This document shows positions 18,558 through 28,517 of a stretch of DNA of 64,000 bases, one piece after another. Each line of letters starts with the position of its first letter. The first letter of the stretch is position 1. The position numbers and the translations under genes are program-made. Below the pieces are notes generated by a model, which worked only from the letters and a program-made list of their open reading frames with translations, did no database searches and was not told the origin of the DNA. The stretch spans positions 1 to 64,000 of the forward strand of contig VGVM01000004.1 of the NCBI GenBank assembly GCA_016874035.1, given 5' to 3'. Source of the DNA: Gemmatimonadota bacterium (GTDB lineage: Bacteria; Gemmatimonadota; Gemmatimonadetes; Gemmatimonadales; Gemmatimonadaceae).

Positions 18558-19826
18558 CTATCCGTTCGCCTTCCGGAACTCCGACTCAAGCTGGCGCATC
18601 AGCGCGGCACGCTGGTCGTACAGCCGGCGCAGGCGCCGCGGCTCCCGCTTTGCGAGCGCGTAACTCGTGAGCAGCGGCAGCGCGATCGTCGAGTCGAGGT
18701 AGCAGACTACCGCATCCGGCAGTCGATCCGGGTCAATCTTTCCCCAGCTCACCGCCTCAGCCGGCGTCGCACCCGAAAGGCCGCCCGTGTCCGGGCGCGC
18801 GTCCGTCACCTGCAGGAAGTAGTCGTGCCCCTTCTCGTCGATGCCGAGCACTTCCTGGATCTGCGGCTCGGTCTGCAGCGCGAAATTCTTCGGGCTCCCG
18901 CCGCCCATGATCATGATTGCGCTGCGGCCACCCTTGCCACGCCCGACCCCTCGCTTCGCGGCAAGCACGATTGACGCCGTCTCGTTGACGTCCTTGTTCG
19001 GGTCGATCACGCAGGTCCCGCCCTCGAGCGCCAGCGCCGCGACATTCATCCCGATGCTCGAATCGCCCGGCGAGGACGTGTAGATCGGCACGCCGCAGCG
19101 ATACGCGGACGCCAACAACGACTTGTCCTTGAGCCCGAGCACGCGACCACGCTCGGCGACGTACTTGCCGCAGAGCCAGTGGAACTCCGCACTCGACATC
19201 GTACGCTGGAACTCCTTGCCGCGAATTACCTGCCGGAAGAACGCGTCCGTCGAGAGCAACACGTCGTAGTCGAAGAAGATGTCGTAGATGCGCACGACCC
19301 CTTCCTCGCGGAGCACCACGTCGCTCTCCTGCGGGTTGCCGCGATGCATGGCGAGACCCAGCCCGAAGTGCGTGTCGTGGTACAGGTTCGCGCCCGTGGA
19401 GATGATCCAGTCCACGAACCCCGCCTCCATGAGCGGGATGATGCAGCTCATGCCGAGTCCGGCCGGCGTCAGCGCGCCCGTCAGCGTGAGGCCGACCGTC
19501 ACGTCGGGTTCCAGCATCTTCTCGCTGTACAGCTGGCAGGCCTCGCGCAGGCGCCCGGAGTTGTACGACTGGAACACCTCATCAATCATCTGCTCGACGG
19601 TCTCGCGTCCGTCAATCCGCCGCGGCGCGATGCGCGCGCCGCGCAGGAATCGGCTGGCCTCAGCGGCGGTGTGCTTGGCGCCGGCGGCCTCGCGCGCCTC
19701 GGCGGCCTTCTTCTGTGCGGCCTTCGGGCCCGACGCGCTTGCCCGGGCCTTCGCACCGCCGGTTCCGTGGCGCGAGGCCTTGAACCCGCCGCGCTCGCGG
19801 TCGGGTGACGATTTCGACTTGGACAT
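18558..19826 (-). CDS. Deoxyhypusine synthase family protein
   Basis: [75 protein letters not shown] (DHS active-site Lys context); Ala/Lys-rich N-terminal extension. Confidence 0.9.
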   Translation of the reverse strand: MSKSKSSPDRERGGFKASRHGTGGAKARASASGPKAAQKKAAEAREAAGAKHTAAEASRFLRGARIAPRRIDGRETVEQMIDEVFQSYNSGRLREACQLYSEKMLEPDVTVGLTLTGALTPAGLGMSCIIPLMEAGFVDWIISTGANLYHDTHFGLGLAMHRGNPQESDVVLREEGVVRIYDIFFDYDVLLSTDAFFRQVIRGKEFQRTMSSAEFHWLCGKYVAERGRVLGLKDKSLLASAYRCGVPIYTSSPGDSSIGMNVAALALEGGTCVIDPNKDVNETASIVLAAKRGVGRGKGGRSAIMIMGGGSPKNFALQTEPQIQEVLGIDEKGHDYFLQVTDARPDTGGLSGATPAEAVSWGKIDPDRLPDAVVCYLDSTIALPLLTSYALAKREPRRLRRLYDQRAALMRQLESEFRKANG

Positions 19827-19855
19827 CTATCCTGGAATTGTTGGGTTGTCGGCCG

Positions 19856-20785
19856 CTAGCGCACGGCCGCCGCGACTTGTGCGGCGTACGCGGCGCTCAC
19901 CACCTCGACGGCCTCCGCCGGATCGTCGGTGAGCACCATCAGGTCCATATCGCCTTCGGAAATCTTCTTTTCGCCAAGCACGCGCGACTGGAGCCAGCGC
20001 AGCATACCGGCCCAGTAGTGCCGTCCGAAGAGCACCACCGGGAACTGCGAAATCTTGCCCGTCTGGATCAGCGTCACGGCTTCGAACAGCTCATCGAGCG
20101 TCCCGAAGCCGCCCGGGAAGATGATGAACGCGCTGCTGTACTTGATGAACATCGTCTTCCGCACGAAGAAGTAGCGGAAGTTGACCAGCGTGTCGATGTA
20201 GGGATTCGATCCCTGCTCGAAAGGCAACTCGATGTTGCAGCCGATCGAGCGCCCACCGGCCAGCTTCGCGCCCTTGTTCGCGGCTTCCATGATCCCGGGG
20301 CCCGCGCCCGTGATCACGGCGAACTCTCGCTGGGCCAACAGCCGACCCACCTCGACCGCGGATTGATACTGGGCGTCCTCGGGTGGCGTGCGCGCCGACC
20401 CGAATACCGTCACGGCCTTCTCGAGCCCCGCGAGCTTGTCGAACCCTTCGATGAACTCGCCCATGATGCGCATCACGCGCCACGGATCGCCGCGCGTGAA
20501 GTCGTCGGCGGGCGTGACGCCCTGCAGCAGCTTGGTGTCTTCGGTGACGTGGCTGACGTTCCGGATGGCGTCATCCACTCGTGACGGCACCGACGACACC
20601 CTGACCGGCGGCGCCTCGCGGCCGGCCGCGCGGTGCCCTTCCGCCACGCGCTCGTAGTACGCCGTGAGCGCTTCCATCTCCGCCGACCTGCGGCGCGCCG
20701 GACTCACGACGCGAGGCGCGATCTCGTCGCCGTTTGGCTCCTGCTCCGCGTCGTCGTCTCGCGAACCGTTTTTCTTCGTTGCCAT
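19856..20785 (-). CDS. LOG family protein (TIGR00730-like)
   Basis: VTVFGSARTPPE, GAGPGIMEAANKGA, PGGFGTLDELFEAVTLIQTGK motifs. Confidence 0.9.
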   Translation of the reverse strand: MATKKNGSRDDDAEQEPNGDEIAPRVVSPARRRSAEMEALTAYYERVAEGHRAAGREAPPVRVSSVPSRVDDAIRNVSHVTEDTKLLQGVTPADDFTRGDPWRVMRIMGEFIEGFDKLAGLEKAVTVFGSARTPPEDAQYQSAVEVGRLLAQREFAVITGAGPGIMEAANKGAKLAGGRSIGCNIELPFEQGSNPYIDTLVNFRYFFVRKTMFIKYSSAFIIFPGGFGTLDELFEAVTLIQTGKISQFPVVLFGRHYWAGMLRWLQSRVLGEKKISEGDMDLMVLTDDPAEAVEVVSAAYAAQVAAAVR

Positions 20786-20806
20786 TGCCGGAGTTTACTT
20801 TCCCGC

Positions 20807-22237
20807 GTGGCCTCCCGCGACTTCGTCGGACCGAGTGTGGTGGTGCTCGTCGCCGACGGCGCCAGGTACGACGTCCTCGAATCGGCCATACGGGCGGGCG
20901 AGCTTCCCGCGCTTGCCCGGCTCCGCACCGAGGGCGGCATGCACGAGGTGACGTCGGTCTTTCCCTCGGTAACCGGCCCGGCCTATGCGCCGTTCATCAT
21001 GGGCCGCTTTCCAGGCCACGTGGGATTGCCCGGAATCCGCTGGTACGACCGCGACCGCACACGAGCGCGCTGGCCCGCGTACTCGCGCAGTTATGTCGGC
21101 TACGACATCGCGTCGACGGATGGCGACATCCCGGCTGGGTCCCCGACGATCTTCGAGCTCGTGCCTCGTCACCTCGCGGCCCTGTCCGTGATCGAGCGCG
21201 GCCTGCAGCGACGCGACAAGATCGTGCGCGGGCCGTGGTTCGTCTGGCGCGCCGCAGTCACGCATTTCCGCGGCGACGTCACCGGCTGGCTCGATATGGA
21301 TCGGGGTCGCGGTATGGAGTTCGCCGCTCGCATCCGGCGCGACCGACCCGATTTCGCGTTCTGTGCGATGACCGGACCCGACAAGACTTCCCACGCGAAT
21401 GGGCACGCCGCGGCCACGGTGCGGCAGTCGTTGAAGAGCGTGGACGACACCGTCGCACGCATCCGCACGGACGCGGAAGCCGACGGCCGTTGGGATGCGA
21501 TGCACCTCTGGGTGGTCAGCGACCACGGCCATTCGCCCGTGCACACGCACGAAGACCTCGCCGGGCTCTTGCGCCAACACGGAGTCCGCACGCGCGCGCA
21601 TCCGTTTACGATCGGCTTCGGCCACCGCGCGGCCGTCATGGTGAGCGGGAACGCGATGGCGCATGTCCATGTGGGAATCGAGTCCAAGGTGCGGCCGTGG
21701 TGGCCCGCAGCGCGTGCCGAATGGGGCTGGCTGGCCGACCTCCTGCTCTACCGCCCGGCAACGGATCTCATGGTGCTCCCCGCGTCGCCGACGTCGTGCG
21801 AGGTGCATGCGCGGGCACGCGGGCATGCGGTGCTCAGCTGGCACGATGGCGCGTACTCGTATGAATGCCGATCCGGTGACCCGCTGGCGATTGGCACCCG
21901 GCGCGGCCTGGATGCGGAAGCCAGTTACGACTTGATGCGCGATTCCGATTACCCCGACGGCCTGGTCCAGCTGGCGTCACTCGTCGGCTGCTCGCGCTCA
22001 GGCGACATCATCCTCAGCGCCGCGCGCGGCTACGATTTCCGCGCGAAGTACGAACCGATCCCGCACGTGTCCGCCCACGGGGCCCTGCACAGGGAACACA
22101 TGATGGCGCCGCTGATCGTCAACAAGCCGGTCGCGCGGCCACCGCGCCGCACCGCGGATGTGTTCGCGACGGCCTGCGAAGTGCTTGGGGTTCGGGTGGG
22201 CGGTCCGCAGGATGGAACGAGCTGGCTCGCCACGTAG
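20807..22237 (+). CDS. Alkaline-phosphatase superfamily / phosphodiesterase-nucleotide pyrophosphatase family protein
   Basis: GTG at 20807; VVVLVADGARYDVLE, SVFPSVTGPAYAPFIMGRFPGHVGLPGIRWYD, VVSDHGHSPVHTH. Confidence 0.85.
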   Translation: MASRDFVGPSVVVLVADGARYDVLESAIRAGELPALARLRTEGGMHEVTSVFPSVTGPAYAPFIMGRFPGHVGLPGIRWYDRDRTRARWPAYSRSYVGYDIASTDGDIPAGSPTIFELVPRHLAALSVIERGLQRRDKIVRGPWFVWRAAVTHFRGDVTGWLDMDRGRGMEFAARIRRDRPDFAFCAMTGPDKTSHANGHAAATVRQSLKSVDDTVARIRTDAEADGRWDAMHLWVVSDHGHSPVHTHEDLAGLLRQHGVRTRAHPFTIGFGHRAAVMVSGNAMAHVHVGIESKVRPWWPAARAEWGWLADLLLYRPATDLMVLPASPTSCEVHARARGHAVLSWHDGAYSYECRSGDPLAIGTRRGLDAEASYDLMRDSDYPDGLVQLASLVGCSRSGDIILSAARGYDFRAKYEPIPHVSAHGALHREHMMAPLIVNKPVARPPRRTADVFATACEVLGVRVGGPQDGTSWLAT

Positions 22238-22246
22238 CGCTCGCTG

Positions 22247-23566
22247 CTACCCGCCCGCCTCGCGCAACAAGTCGCGCAGCCGCTGGGCCAGCGCATGCTG
22301 CCGCTGTCGCAGCGCGGCGATTCGCTCGGGGTGCTTCCAGGAAACGAATGCGCGTCGGATGGACTTCCAGGCGAACCGCTGCGACTCGCCGATCGCCATC
22401 GCGCCGTAGGCCGCCGCCGGGAGCAGCAGCACGGTCGCGATGCCGGCGAGCCAGCCGAACGTGACGCCGACGGCCGCACCGAGCGCGATAAACCACAGCC
22501 CGAAGAACACGCCGCCGTACATCACGCGAAAGGTCGGCACGGAATCGTCGCCCTCAGCCCGCGACGCGTACGTGCCGACCTTGTCCGTCACCGCGCGCGG
22601 AAGCCAGAACAGCAGGAAGCCCGCCAGCGCGAGCGGGGCCAGGAGCAGCTTCGGCAGGCGCCGCACCAGCCACGTGGCAGCGACGCCGGCCGTGACCGGC
22701 GCGCGCAGGGCCGCCGGTGAGATGCCGAGGCGACCCAGGAGCCGCGCGTGCGCCCGCATCTCGCGCGCGACCGCGCGCCACGCGCTGTCGTCGCCGAGAC
22801 GCAGCCGCGCGAGTGCTTCGGTCGTCACCCGGAGTCGCACCAGCCGGGAGCTTTCGTCGGCCGGACTCCCGAACTCGGCCGCCCAGACCTGTTCCGCCGC
22901 ATTCACCAATACTTCGTCGTCCCACGTGTGCAGGTTCACCGTCACGTCGCGCATGGATCGCTCGATCCGCCGCGTGAGCTCGCGCACGGCCTCACGATCA
23001 CGAGGTCCGCGTGCCGCGAGGTCATCCCATACGCACGACGTGCCCACGACCGCGCGCGCGCGGCTTCGGAACGTGCGCCGGTCGGCGAAGATCGTCCCGA
23101 TCGGGATGATCGGGAACGCGCGCCCACCCAGCTGCTCGGCCGCGCCGAGTGCGATCCGCGCTGCGCCGGTCTTGAGCGGCTGCAACCGAGATGCGCTGTG
23201 ACTGGTGCCCTCGGGGAAAATCCCGACCGCGTAGCCCTCGGCGATCGCCGAATACACGTCGCGAAATACGTCGAGGTTCTGCGCGACCAACTTGGGATCG
23301 TCCTGCCGCCGGTACACCGGCACCGACCCCACGGCCTTCACCAGCCAGCCGATTCCCGGGTACACGAAGAGAGGGGCCTTGGCCATGAACCGCACGCGGC
23401 GGCGCGCCGCGAGGACCACGAACGCAGTGTCGAGCAGCGAGTTGGTGTGGTTGGCCACGATCAACTCGGGCCCGCTGGTCGGCGGCGACGCCCCGCCCAC
23501 CGTCACGCGGTAGTACCCGTGCGACGCGAGGCGGCTCATCCAGGGCATCGCACCGTGCATCCACAT
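22247..23566 (-). CDS. PlsC-domain 1-acyl-glycerol-3-phosphate acyltransferase-like protein
   Basis: VANHTNSLLDTAFV, VGIFPEGTSHSASRLQPLKTGAARIAL; C-terminal TM segments. Confidence 0.85.
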   Translation of the reverse strand: MWMHGAMPWMSRLASHGYYRVTVGGASPPTSGPELIVANHTNSLLDTAFVVLAARRRVRFMAKAPLFVYPGIGWLVKAVGSVPVYRRQDDPKLVAQNLDVFRDVYSAIAEGYAVGIFPEGTSHSASRLQPLKTGAARIALGAAEQLGGRAFPIIPIGTIFADRRTFRSRARAVVGTSCVWDDLAARGPRDREAVRELTRRIERSMRDVTVNLHTWDDEVLVNAAEQVWAAEFGSPADESSRLVRLRVTTEALARLRLGDDSAWRAVAREMRAHARLLGRLGISPAALRAPVTAGVAATWLVRRLPKLLLAPLALAGFLLFWLPRAVTDKVGTYASRAEGDDSVPTFRVMYGGVFFGLWFIALGAAVGVTFGWLAGIATVLLLPAAAYGAMAIGESQRFAWKSIRRAFVSWKHPERIAALRQRQHALAQRLRDLLREAGG

Positions 23567-23618
23567 CGTGCGGGAAAACTACTGCCGGGACTCGGTCGCC
23601 CATGCGATTTTTCACCAT

Positions 23619-23864
23619 ATGACATGGACGCGGCTCATCCTGGGCCTGACGCTCCGCTGCATGACGGATCCGCGGCTGGCGCTCGACCTCATGCGCGTGG
23701 CGTGGCGTTTCCGCGCGCGGGCATGGTACCGTCGTCCACCGTTCCTGCCGCTGCCGGATCGCACCTACGTGCGCTGGCGCATGCACACGGCCTATGGATC
23801 GCACGACGCCGTCCCGCCCACGGAGGACATCGTTCGTTATGCGCGCTGGGCGCGCACGATGTGA
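23619..23864 (+). CDS. Small hypothetical protein
   Basis: ATG at 23619; MTWTRLILGLTLRCMTDPRLALDLMRVAWRFRARAWYRRPPFLPLPDRTYVRWRMHTAYG; ends ATGTGA overlapping queG start. Confidence 0.55.
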   Translation: MTWTRLILGLTLRCMTDPRLALDLMRVAWRFRARAWYRRPPFLPLPDRTYVRWRMHTAYGSHDAVPPTEDIVRYARWARTM

Positions 23865-24907
23865 CGCCGCCAGGCGCATCGGTGTCGGCCGCCCTGACCG
23901 ACCGCGCGCGTGAGAGCGGATTCGACCTCGCCGGCATCGCGTCGCTGGGCCCGGCGAGCACCGCCGCCGCGTACGACCAGTGGCTCGCCGACGGCCACGA
24001 CGGCACCATGCACTACATGCGCGAGCACGCCGACATCCGCCGCGATTCGCGCCGGCCTGAGCCCGGCATGCACTCCGCCCTCGTGGTCGCCCTCAACTAC
24101 GGCGGCACGACACCACCGGGCCCGGTCGCACGCTACGCCCGCGGCGACGACTACCACCGCACCATGTGGGACATGCTCGAAGCGCTGGGCGACTGGCTGG
24201 TGCAAACCGCCGGTGGCAAGACCCGCGCGTTCGTGGACACCGCCCCGATCCTCGAGCGCGACCTCGCGCGGCGCGCCGGCCTGGGGTGGTTCGGCAAGAA
24301 CTCGATGCTGATCAACCCCGAACTCGGCTCGTTCTTCTTCATCGGGGCGCTGTTCACGTCCCTTGAACTCGAGCCGCAGGCGCCGTTCGCAACCGACCAT
24401 TGCGGCACGTGCACGCGCTGCCTCGACGCCTGCCCGACCAGTGCGCTGGTCGAGCCCGGAGTGCTGGACGCCACGAAATGCATCTCGTACCTCACGATCG
24501 AACTCCGCAGCGCGATTCCCGAAACGCTCCGAGAAGGCGTTGGCGACCACCTCTACGGCTGCGACGTGTGCCAGGATGTCTGCCCGTGGAACGAGAAGTT
24601 CTCGCGGCCGTCGCAGGTGGCCGCGTTCGCCGCGCGCGCGGGCCTGGCCGGGACCGGCGCGCGCGAACTCGCGATCGAGCTGCTTGCGCTCGATGAGCCC
24701 GGGTGGCGCGAACGGTTCCGGAACTCGGCCATTAAACGCGCGAAGTACGCCGGGCTCCGTCGGAACGCCGCGACCGTGCTCGGCAACGTCGGCCAGGGCG
24801 CGGACGCCGCACTGCTCCGCGGGATCGCCGCGCAGGATGGCGATGCGGTGGTGCGCGAACACGCCGCGTGGGCCGCCGCGCGCCTTGCGCAGCCGGGTCG
24901 GGCGTGA
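23861..24907 (+). CDS. queG: Epoxyqueuosine reductase
   Basis: Two 4Fe-4S motifs HCGTCTRCLDACPTSAL and CDVCQDVCPWNEKFS; VALNYGG; WFGKNSMLINPELGSFFFIG. Confidence 0.93.
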   Translation: MTPPGASVSAALTDRARESGFDLAGIASLGPASTAAAYDQWLADGHDGTMHYMREHADIRRDSRRPEPGMHSALVVALNYGGTTPPGPVARYARGDDYHRTMWDMLEALGDWLVQTAGGKTRAFVDTAPILERDLARRAGLGWFGKNSMLINPELGSFFFIGALFTSLELEPQAPFATDHCGTCTRCLDACPTSALVEPGVLDATKCISYLTIELRSAIPETLREGVGDHLYGCDVCQDVCPWNEKFSRPSQVAAFAARAGLAGTGARELAIELLALDEPGWRERFRNSAIKRAKYAGLRRNAATVLGNVGQGADAALLRGIAAQDGDAVVREHAAWAAARLAQPGRA

Positions 24908-25836
24908 GCAGAGGCACGACGCACTCCGCGCGCGAGCGGTACGCCGCGTTCCGAAAGACGCGGCCGCGTTCGCCCCGGCTTACCCGCCAGACCGTGCAGG
25001 CGCGCGGGCTGGCGTTCGCGGTGTTTCATACGCCCGCTGTCCCGGGCGCCGTGCCGCTGATCTGTGTCAACGGCGGGATGTTGTACAGTCACGCGTTGCT
25101 CTGGCCCGCCCTCTCACCGCTCGCGGCGCGCCGGCAAGTCATCCTCTACGACCAGCGCGGGCGCGGGGCCTCGTCGCCGGCGCCGGGCCCTCGGCAATCG
25201 CGGATCGAGTTCGATGCGGGCGACCTCGTAGCACTCCGCGAAGCGTTGGGACTGGCCCGCTATGACATCCTGGGTCACTCTTGGGGCGGCGGCATCGCCA
25301 TGCTGGCGGCGGCACGCGACATCACTGCGGTCCGACGCCTCGTGTTGGTTGACGCCGTCGGCTCGACAGGCGACTGGGTTCCCGGCCTGCATGACGCCGC
25401 GCTCGCCCGCCTGGACGGCCGCGAGCGCGCGATCCTCGCTTCACTTGACCCGCGACTCCTGCACGACGACAATCCGGATACCCATGCCGAGTATTCACGC
25501 GCGATCTACCCGGCGTGGTTCGTGGACCGCGAGATGGCGACGGCGTTCGCGCCGCCACGCGAGACCAGCCAGACCGGCGCATCGGTTGCGGCAAGGTTGC
25601 GGCGCGAGGGGTACGACTGGACGGCCGACGTCGCGAAGATCGCGGCCTCCACACTCCTCGTGCACGGACGCGAAGACCCGATCTCGCCGGCGAACGCCGT
25701 CAGCACGGCGAACCGGATCCGGCGTTCCTCGGTGCGGGAAATCGCGGACGCCGGACACATGCCGTTTTGGGAGCAACCACGCGAGTTTTTCTCGCATGTC
25801 GAGTCATTCCTCGATGCGCCCGACCAGGGCGCCTGA
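24904..25836 (+). CDS. Alpha/beta hydrolase (proline-iminopeptidase-like)
   Basis: GTG at 24904; VNGGMLYSHALLWPAL, YDQRGRGASS, LGHSWGGGIA, HGREDPISP, DAGHMPFWEQP. Confidence 0.88.
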   Translation: MSRGTTHSARERYAAFRKTRPRSPRLTRQTVQARGLAFAVFHTPAVPGAVPLICVNGGMLYSHALLWPALSPLAARRQVILYDQRGRGASSPAPGPRQSRIEFDAGDLVALREALGLARYDILGHSWGGGIAMLAAARDITAVRRLVLVDAVGSTGDWVPGLHDAALARLDGRERAILASLDPRLLHDDNPDTHAEYSRAIYPAWFVDREMATAFAPPRETSQTGASVAARLRREGYDWTADVAKIAASTLLVHGREDPISPANAVSTANRIRRSSVREIADAGHMPFWEQPREFFSHVESFLDAPDQGA

Positions 25837-25845
25837 GCCGCGCAC

Positions 25846-26652
25846 ATGGTGAATCGTCCCGTCGTGATCCTCGGTGGCGTCGTCCTGGCGTTCGTCGTGT
25901 TTGTCGGGACGCAGGCCGGACGGCAGGCCGCGAAACGCGGCGGCGGCGGGACCCGGGATACGACGGTCGCGGACTCGCCGGGCGTCGTGACGCTGACCAC
26001 GCAGGAGGGTGACCTCGTCACCGTGCGGCGGTCGAACCTGCCCCCGCCGCCCCCCAAGGACTATCGCGCGATCGCGCAGGCCATTGCCGACGGGCGAGGC
26101 GTCACGTACATCGACAACATCCTTCGCGCCCGCGGCAACAACATCGCGCGATGGGTGGACCGTCGCGCGAATCCGATCCTGGTCTGGATCGACAAGAAGC
26201 CGGCCGTTCAAGACTGGTGGCCGGACTTCCCCAACATCGCACGCGACGCCCTCTATGTGTGGTCGAGCGCGGGAATCCCGGTGCGCTTCCTGTTCACCGA
26301 CGATTCAGCGGCCGCCGAAGTCCGCGTGCTCTGGAAGCACAACTTCGGGGACGGCGCCGCTGGCAAGACCTACTGGGCGCGCGACGTGAACTGGTGGATT
26401 GTCGGCGCCGACATGGAGATCGGTCTCCACTCAGCGAGCGGCGAGGTGTACGACAAGCAGGCGGTTCGCGCCATCGTCGTCCACGAGGTCGGCCACCTCA
26501 TCGGACTCGACCACTCGAACGATCCCGCGGACATCATGTCGCCGCGTATCGAAACACTCGTCCTGTCGCCAACGGACCTGCGCACGGCGAACCTCGTGTA
26601 CCGCCTCCCGCCGGGTCCGGTGAACCCGCCGCCTAGCGCTCTGACGCCTTGA
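25846..26652 (+). CDS. Matrixin-type (M10-like) metallopeptidase, membrane-anchored
   Basis: HEVGHLIGLDHSNDPADIMSP (HExGHxxGLxH); N-terminal TM segment. Confidence 0.85.
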   Translation: MVNRPVVILGGVVLAFVVFVGTQAGRQAAKRGGGGTRDTTVADSPGVVTLTTQEGDLVTVRRSNLPPPPPKDYRAIAQAIADGRGVTYIDNILRARGNNIARWVDRRANPILVWIDKKPAVQDWWPDFPNIARDALYVWSSAGIPVRFLFTDDSAAAEVRVLWKHNFGDGAAGKTYWARDVNWWIVGADMEIGLHSASGEVYDKQAVRAIVVHEVGHLIGLDHSNDPADIMSPRIETLVLSPTDLRTANLVYRLPPGPVNPPPSALTP

Positions 26653-27808
26653 GCGTGACGGTGACCGGCTTGGGGTCGCGCCCCCGCATCACCTTCAAGG
26701 TGACGCCGGCCGCGCCCGCGTTCGCCACCAGCCGCCGCAATACCGTCGCGGTGCCGATGACGTCGTCACCACTGCTCAGCACGACATCGCCCTTCCGGAG
26801 CCCGGCGGACTGCGCGGGCGTGCCCGGCAGCACCGAGAGCACCAGCAATCCGCGGTCGGCGCCAAGGGTCTCGCGCCATTCCTGGTCAATGGCGAGGAAC
26901 GACGCGCCGCCGACCATGTTCGCGCCGGACGTCGGGAACGGCGTGACGAACGAGTAGCCAAACGAGCCGCCCAGAGGTGCCTGGCCGACCACGACCCTGC
27001 GCTCCGGCTCACGAGCAACCGCCTCGGCGCGCTGGCGCGCCCACGCCGCCTGCGGAGCCGTGCGCTCGAAGCTGATCACCTCATCGAGGCCCCTGCACGG
27101 CGATCCGTAGTCGTCCGGGCGCTTCGCCACGACTACGGTGTGCTCGCGCACCTGGCCGTCGCGGTTCACCCGCACCGCTACCCGCGCGCCCGGCTTCAGG
27201 ATCTCGCCCAGCGCGAATGGCCTGCGCGCATCGTTGCCCGCGATCGCCACCACTTCGTCGTGCGCGGAAAGCCCCGCGCGCTCCGCGGGCGACCCCGGCT
27301 CCACCGAAACGATCGTCGGCCGGTCCCCGAGGAAGTAGAGCATCGGCCCAGCGCCCGACTTTCGCATCTCGATCCCTTCGAAGTTCACGCCGAGGTAACC
27401 GGCGGGCTGATCCATGTCCTTCGAGCACTGCAACCGGATCGCCGACGCCAGGCCAGCGTTTCGTCGTGCAATGGACGACAACTGTAAGTTCAGCTCTCGC
27501 AGCCGTTCGGCATCCGCGCGCGACGCGGACCGCAGGGACGCCACCACGCGTTCCTCAACCTGCCTCGACGCCATCAGTTCGCCGATCATGCGGAGGATCT
27601 CCTCCGGCGCAACCGTGATGGACATGACGTTGACCGTGTCGCGCCCACCGGAATCCGACAGCGACCGCTTGATGACCACGCGGCCGGCCGAACCCTGCGC
27701 CGCCGCCGCGCTGGCCACCGAGGCCAAACCCAGCCCCACCAGCGCAGTCACCCAAACCGGCAACCGGTAACCGGTAACCCAACACTTTTCTTGTAGTGGC
27801 AGTCGCAT
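26633..27808 (-). CDS. PDZ-domain protein, secreted/periplasmic (two PDZ-like domains)
   Basis: Signal peptide; YLGVNFEGIEM...GSPAERAGLSAHDEVVAIAG and LSVLPGTPAQSAGLRKGDVVLSSGDDVI; GGAGG SD 7 nt before ATG at 27808. Confidence 0.82.
   Translation of the reverse strand: MRLPLQEKCWVTGYRLPVWVTALVGLGLASVASAAAAQGSAGRVVIKRSLSDSGGRDTVNVMSITVAPEEILRMIGELMASRQVEERVVASLRSASRADAERLRELNLQLSSIARRNAGLASAIRLQCSKDMDQPAGYLGVNFEGIEMRKSGAGPMLYFLGDRPTIVSVEPGSPAERAGLSAHDEVVAIAGNDARRPFALGEILKPGARVAVRVNRDGQVREHTVVVAKRPDDYGSPCRGLDEVISFERTAPQAAWARQRAEAVAREPERRVVVGQAPLGGSFGYSFVTPFPTSGANMVGGASFLAIDQEWRETLGADRGLLVLSVLPGTPAQSAGLRKGDVVLSSGDDVIGTATVLRRLVANAGAAGVTLKVMRGRDPKPVTVTLKASER
27754..27781. repeat. Imperfect heptamer repeat NAACCGG x4 within 5' coding end of PDZ gene
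   Basis: AAACCGG-CAACCGG-TAACCGG-TAACCCA. Confidence 0.8.
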
Positions 27809-27809
27809 G

Positions 27810-28517
27810 CTAGTACCTCCCCACCTGCCGCGACGCCGGCAGCGTGGCCACGAGCTCGCGCAGCGTCTGCTCGCGCGCCGACTGGAACGCCAGGTAGTAC
27901 TGATTGAGGAGCGGATCCTGCGGGGCGCGGTACAGCGCCGCGCGTGACGCGGCGGTCATCTCGTCGAGCGCCGCCAGCCGCGTCCGATACGCATCCGAGT
28001 TGAGGCCGATGAACCGCTGCGATGTGTCCTGCGCCGCGAGGAACGTCGCCGCGTTTTCGTACGCCTGCTGCGAGGCCATCATCGCCTGCATGGCTTCGTC
28101 CTGCGAACGGAAGTTCGGGACAGGGGCCGAGACGCCCGTGATCCCGCCGTTGCCACGCAGCGACGGCACCCCGGCGAATGCGCCCTCGATCCTTCCGCCC
28201 GCGCTCCAGCGCCCCGCCAGCGCGCCAAGCGCGACGAACCCGATCGCCGTCGCGGCGCGAAGTCCCCAGCGCCGCGCGATCGCGCCGCGGTCCGGAGTGG
28301 CCGCAAGGCCTTCGGCGCGCAACCGCGGGAGCAGCGCGTCAAACCGCGAGACCGGAGGGTCAAAGCTCATGCTGGCCGTCACGGCAAGCCGCGACAGTCG
28401 GCGCTGCGCGGCGATTTCCGCGCTGCAGGCCGCGCACGTCGTGACATGCTGCGCCTCGATCGGCGTCGGCGTGTCGTCCGCGAGTGCGGCGAGACGTTCA
28501 GGAGAGAGATGCGACAT
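27810..28517 (-). CDS. Zinc-finger anti-sigma factor
   Basis: MSHLSPERLAALADD...EAQHVTTCAACSAEI (HX3CX2C ZAS motif) followed by TM segment; overlaps sigma factor gene. Confidence 0.82.
   Translation of the reverse strand: MSHLSPERLAALADDTPTPIEAQHVTTCAACSAEIAAQRRLSRLAVTASMSFDPPVSRFDALLPRLRAEGLAATPDRGAIARRWGLRAATAIGFVALGALAGRWSAGGRIEGAFAGVPSLRGNGGITGVSAPVPNFRSQDEAMQAMMASQQAYENAATFLAAQDTSQRFIGLNSDAYRTRLAALDEMTAASRAALYRAPQDPLLNQYYLAFQSAREQTLRELVATLPASRQVGRY

Noticed and set aside
22748-23860. N-terminal extension of queG ORF
   Set aside because: Antisense to the acyltransferase and overlapping another small ORF; QueG homology begins after about 23861.
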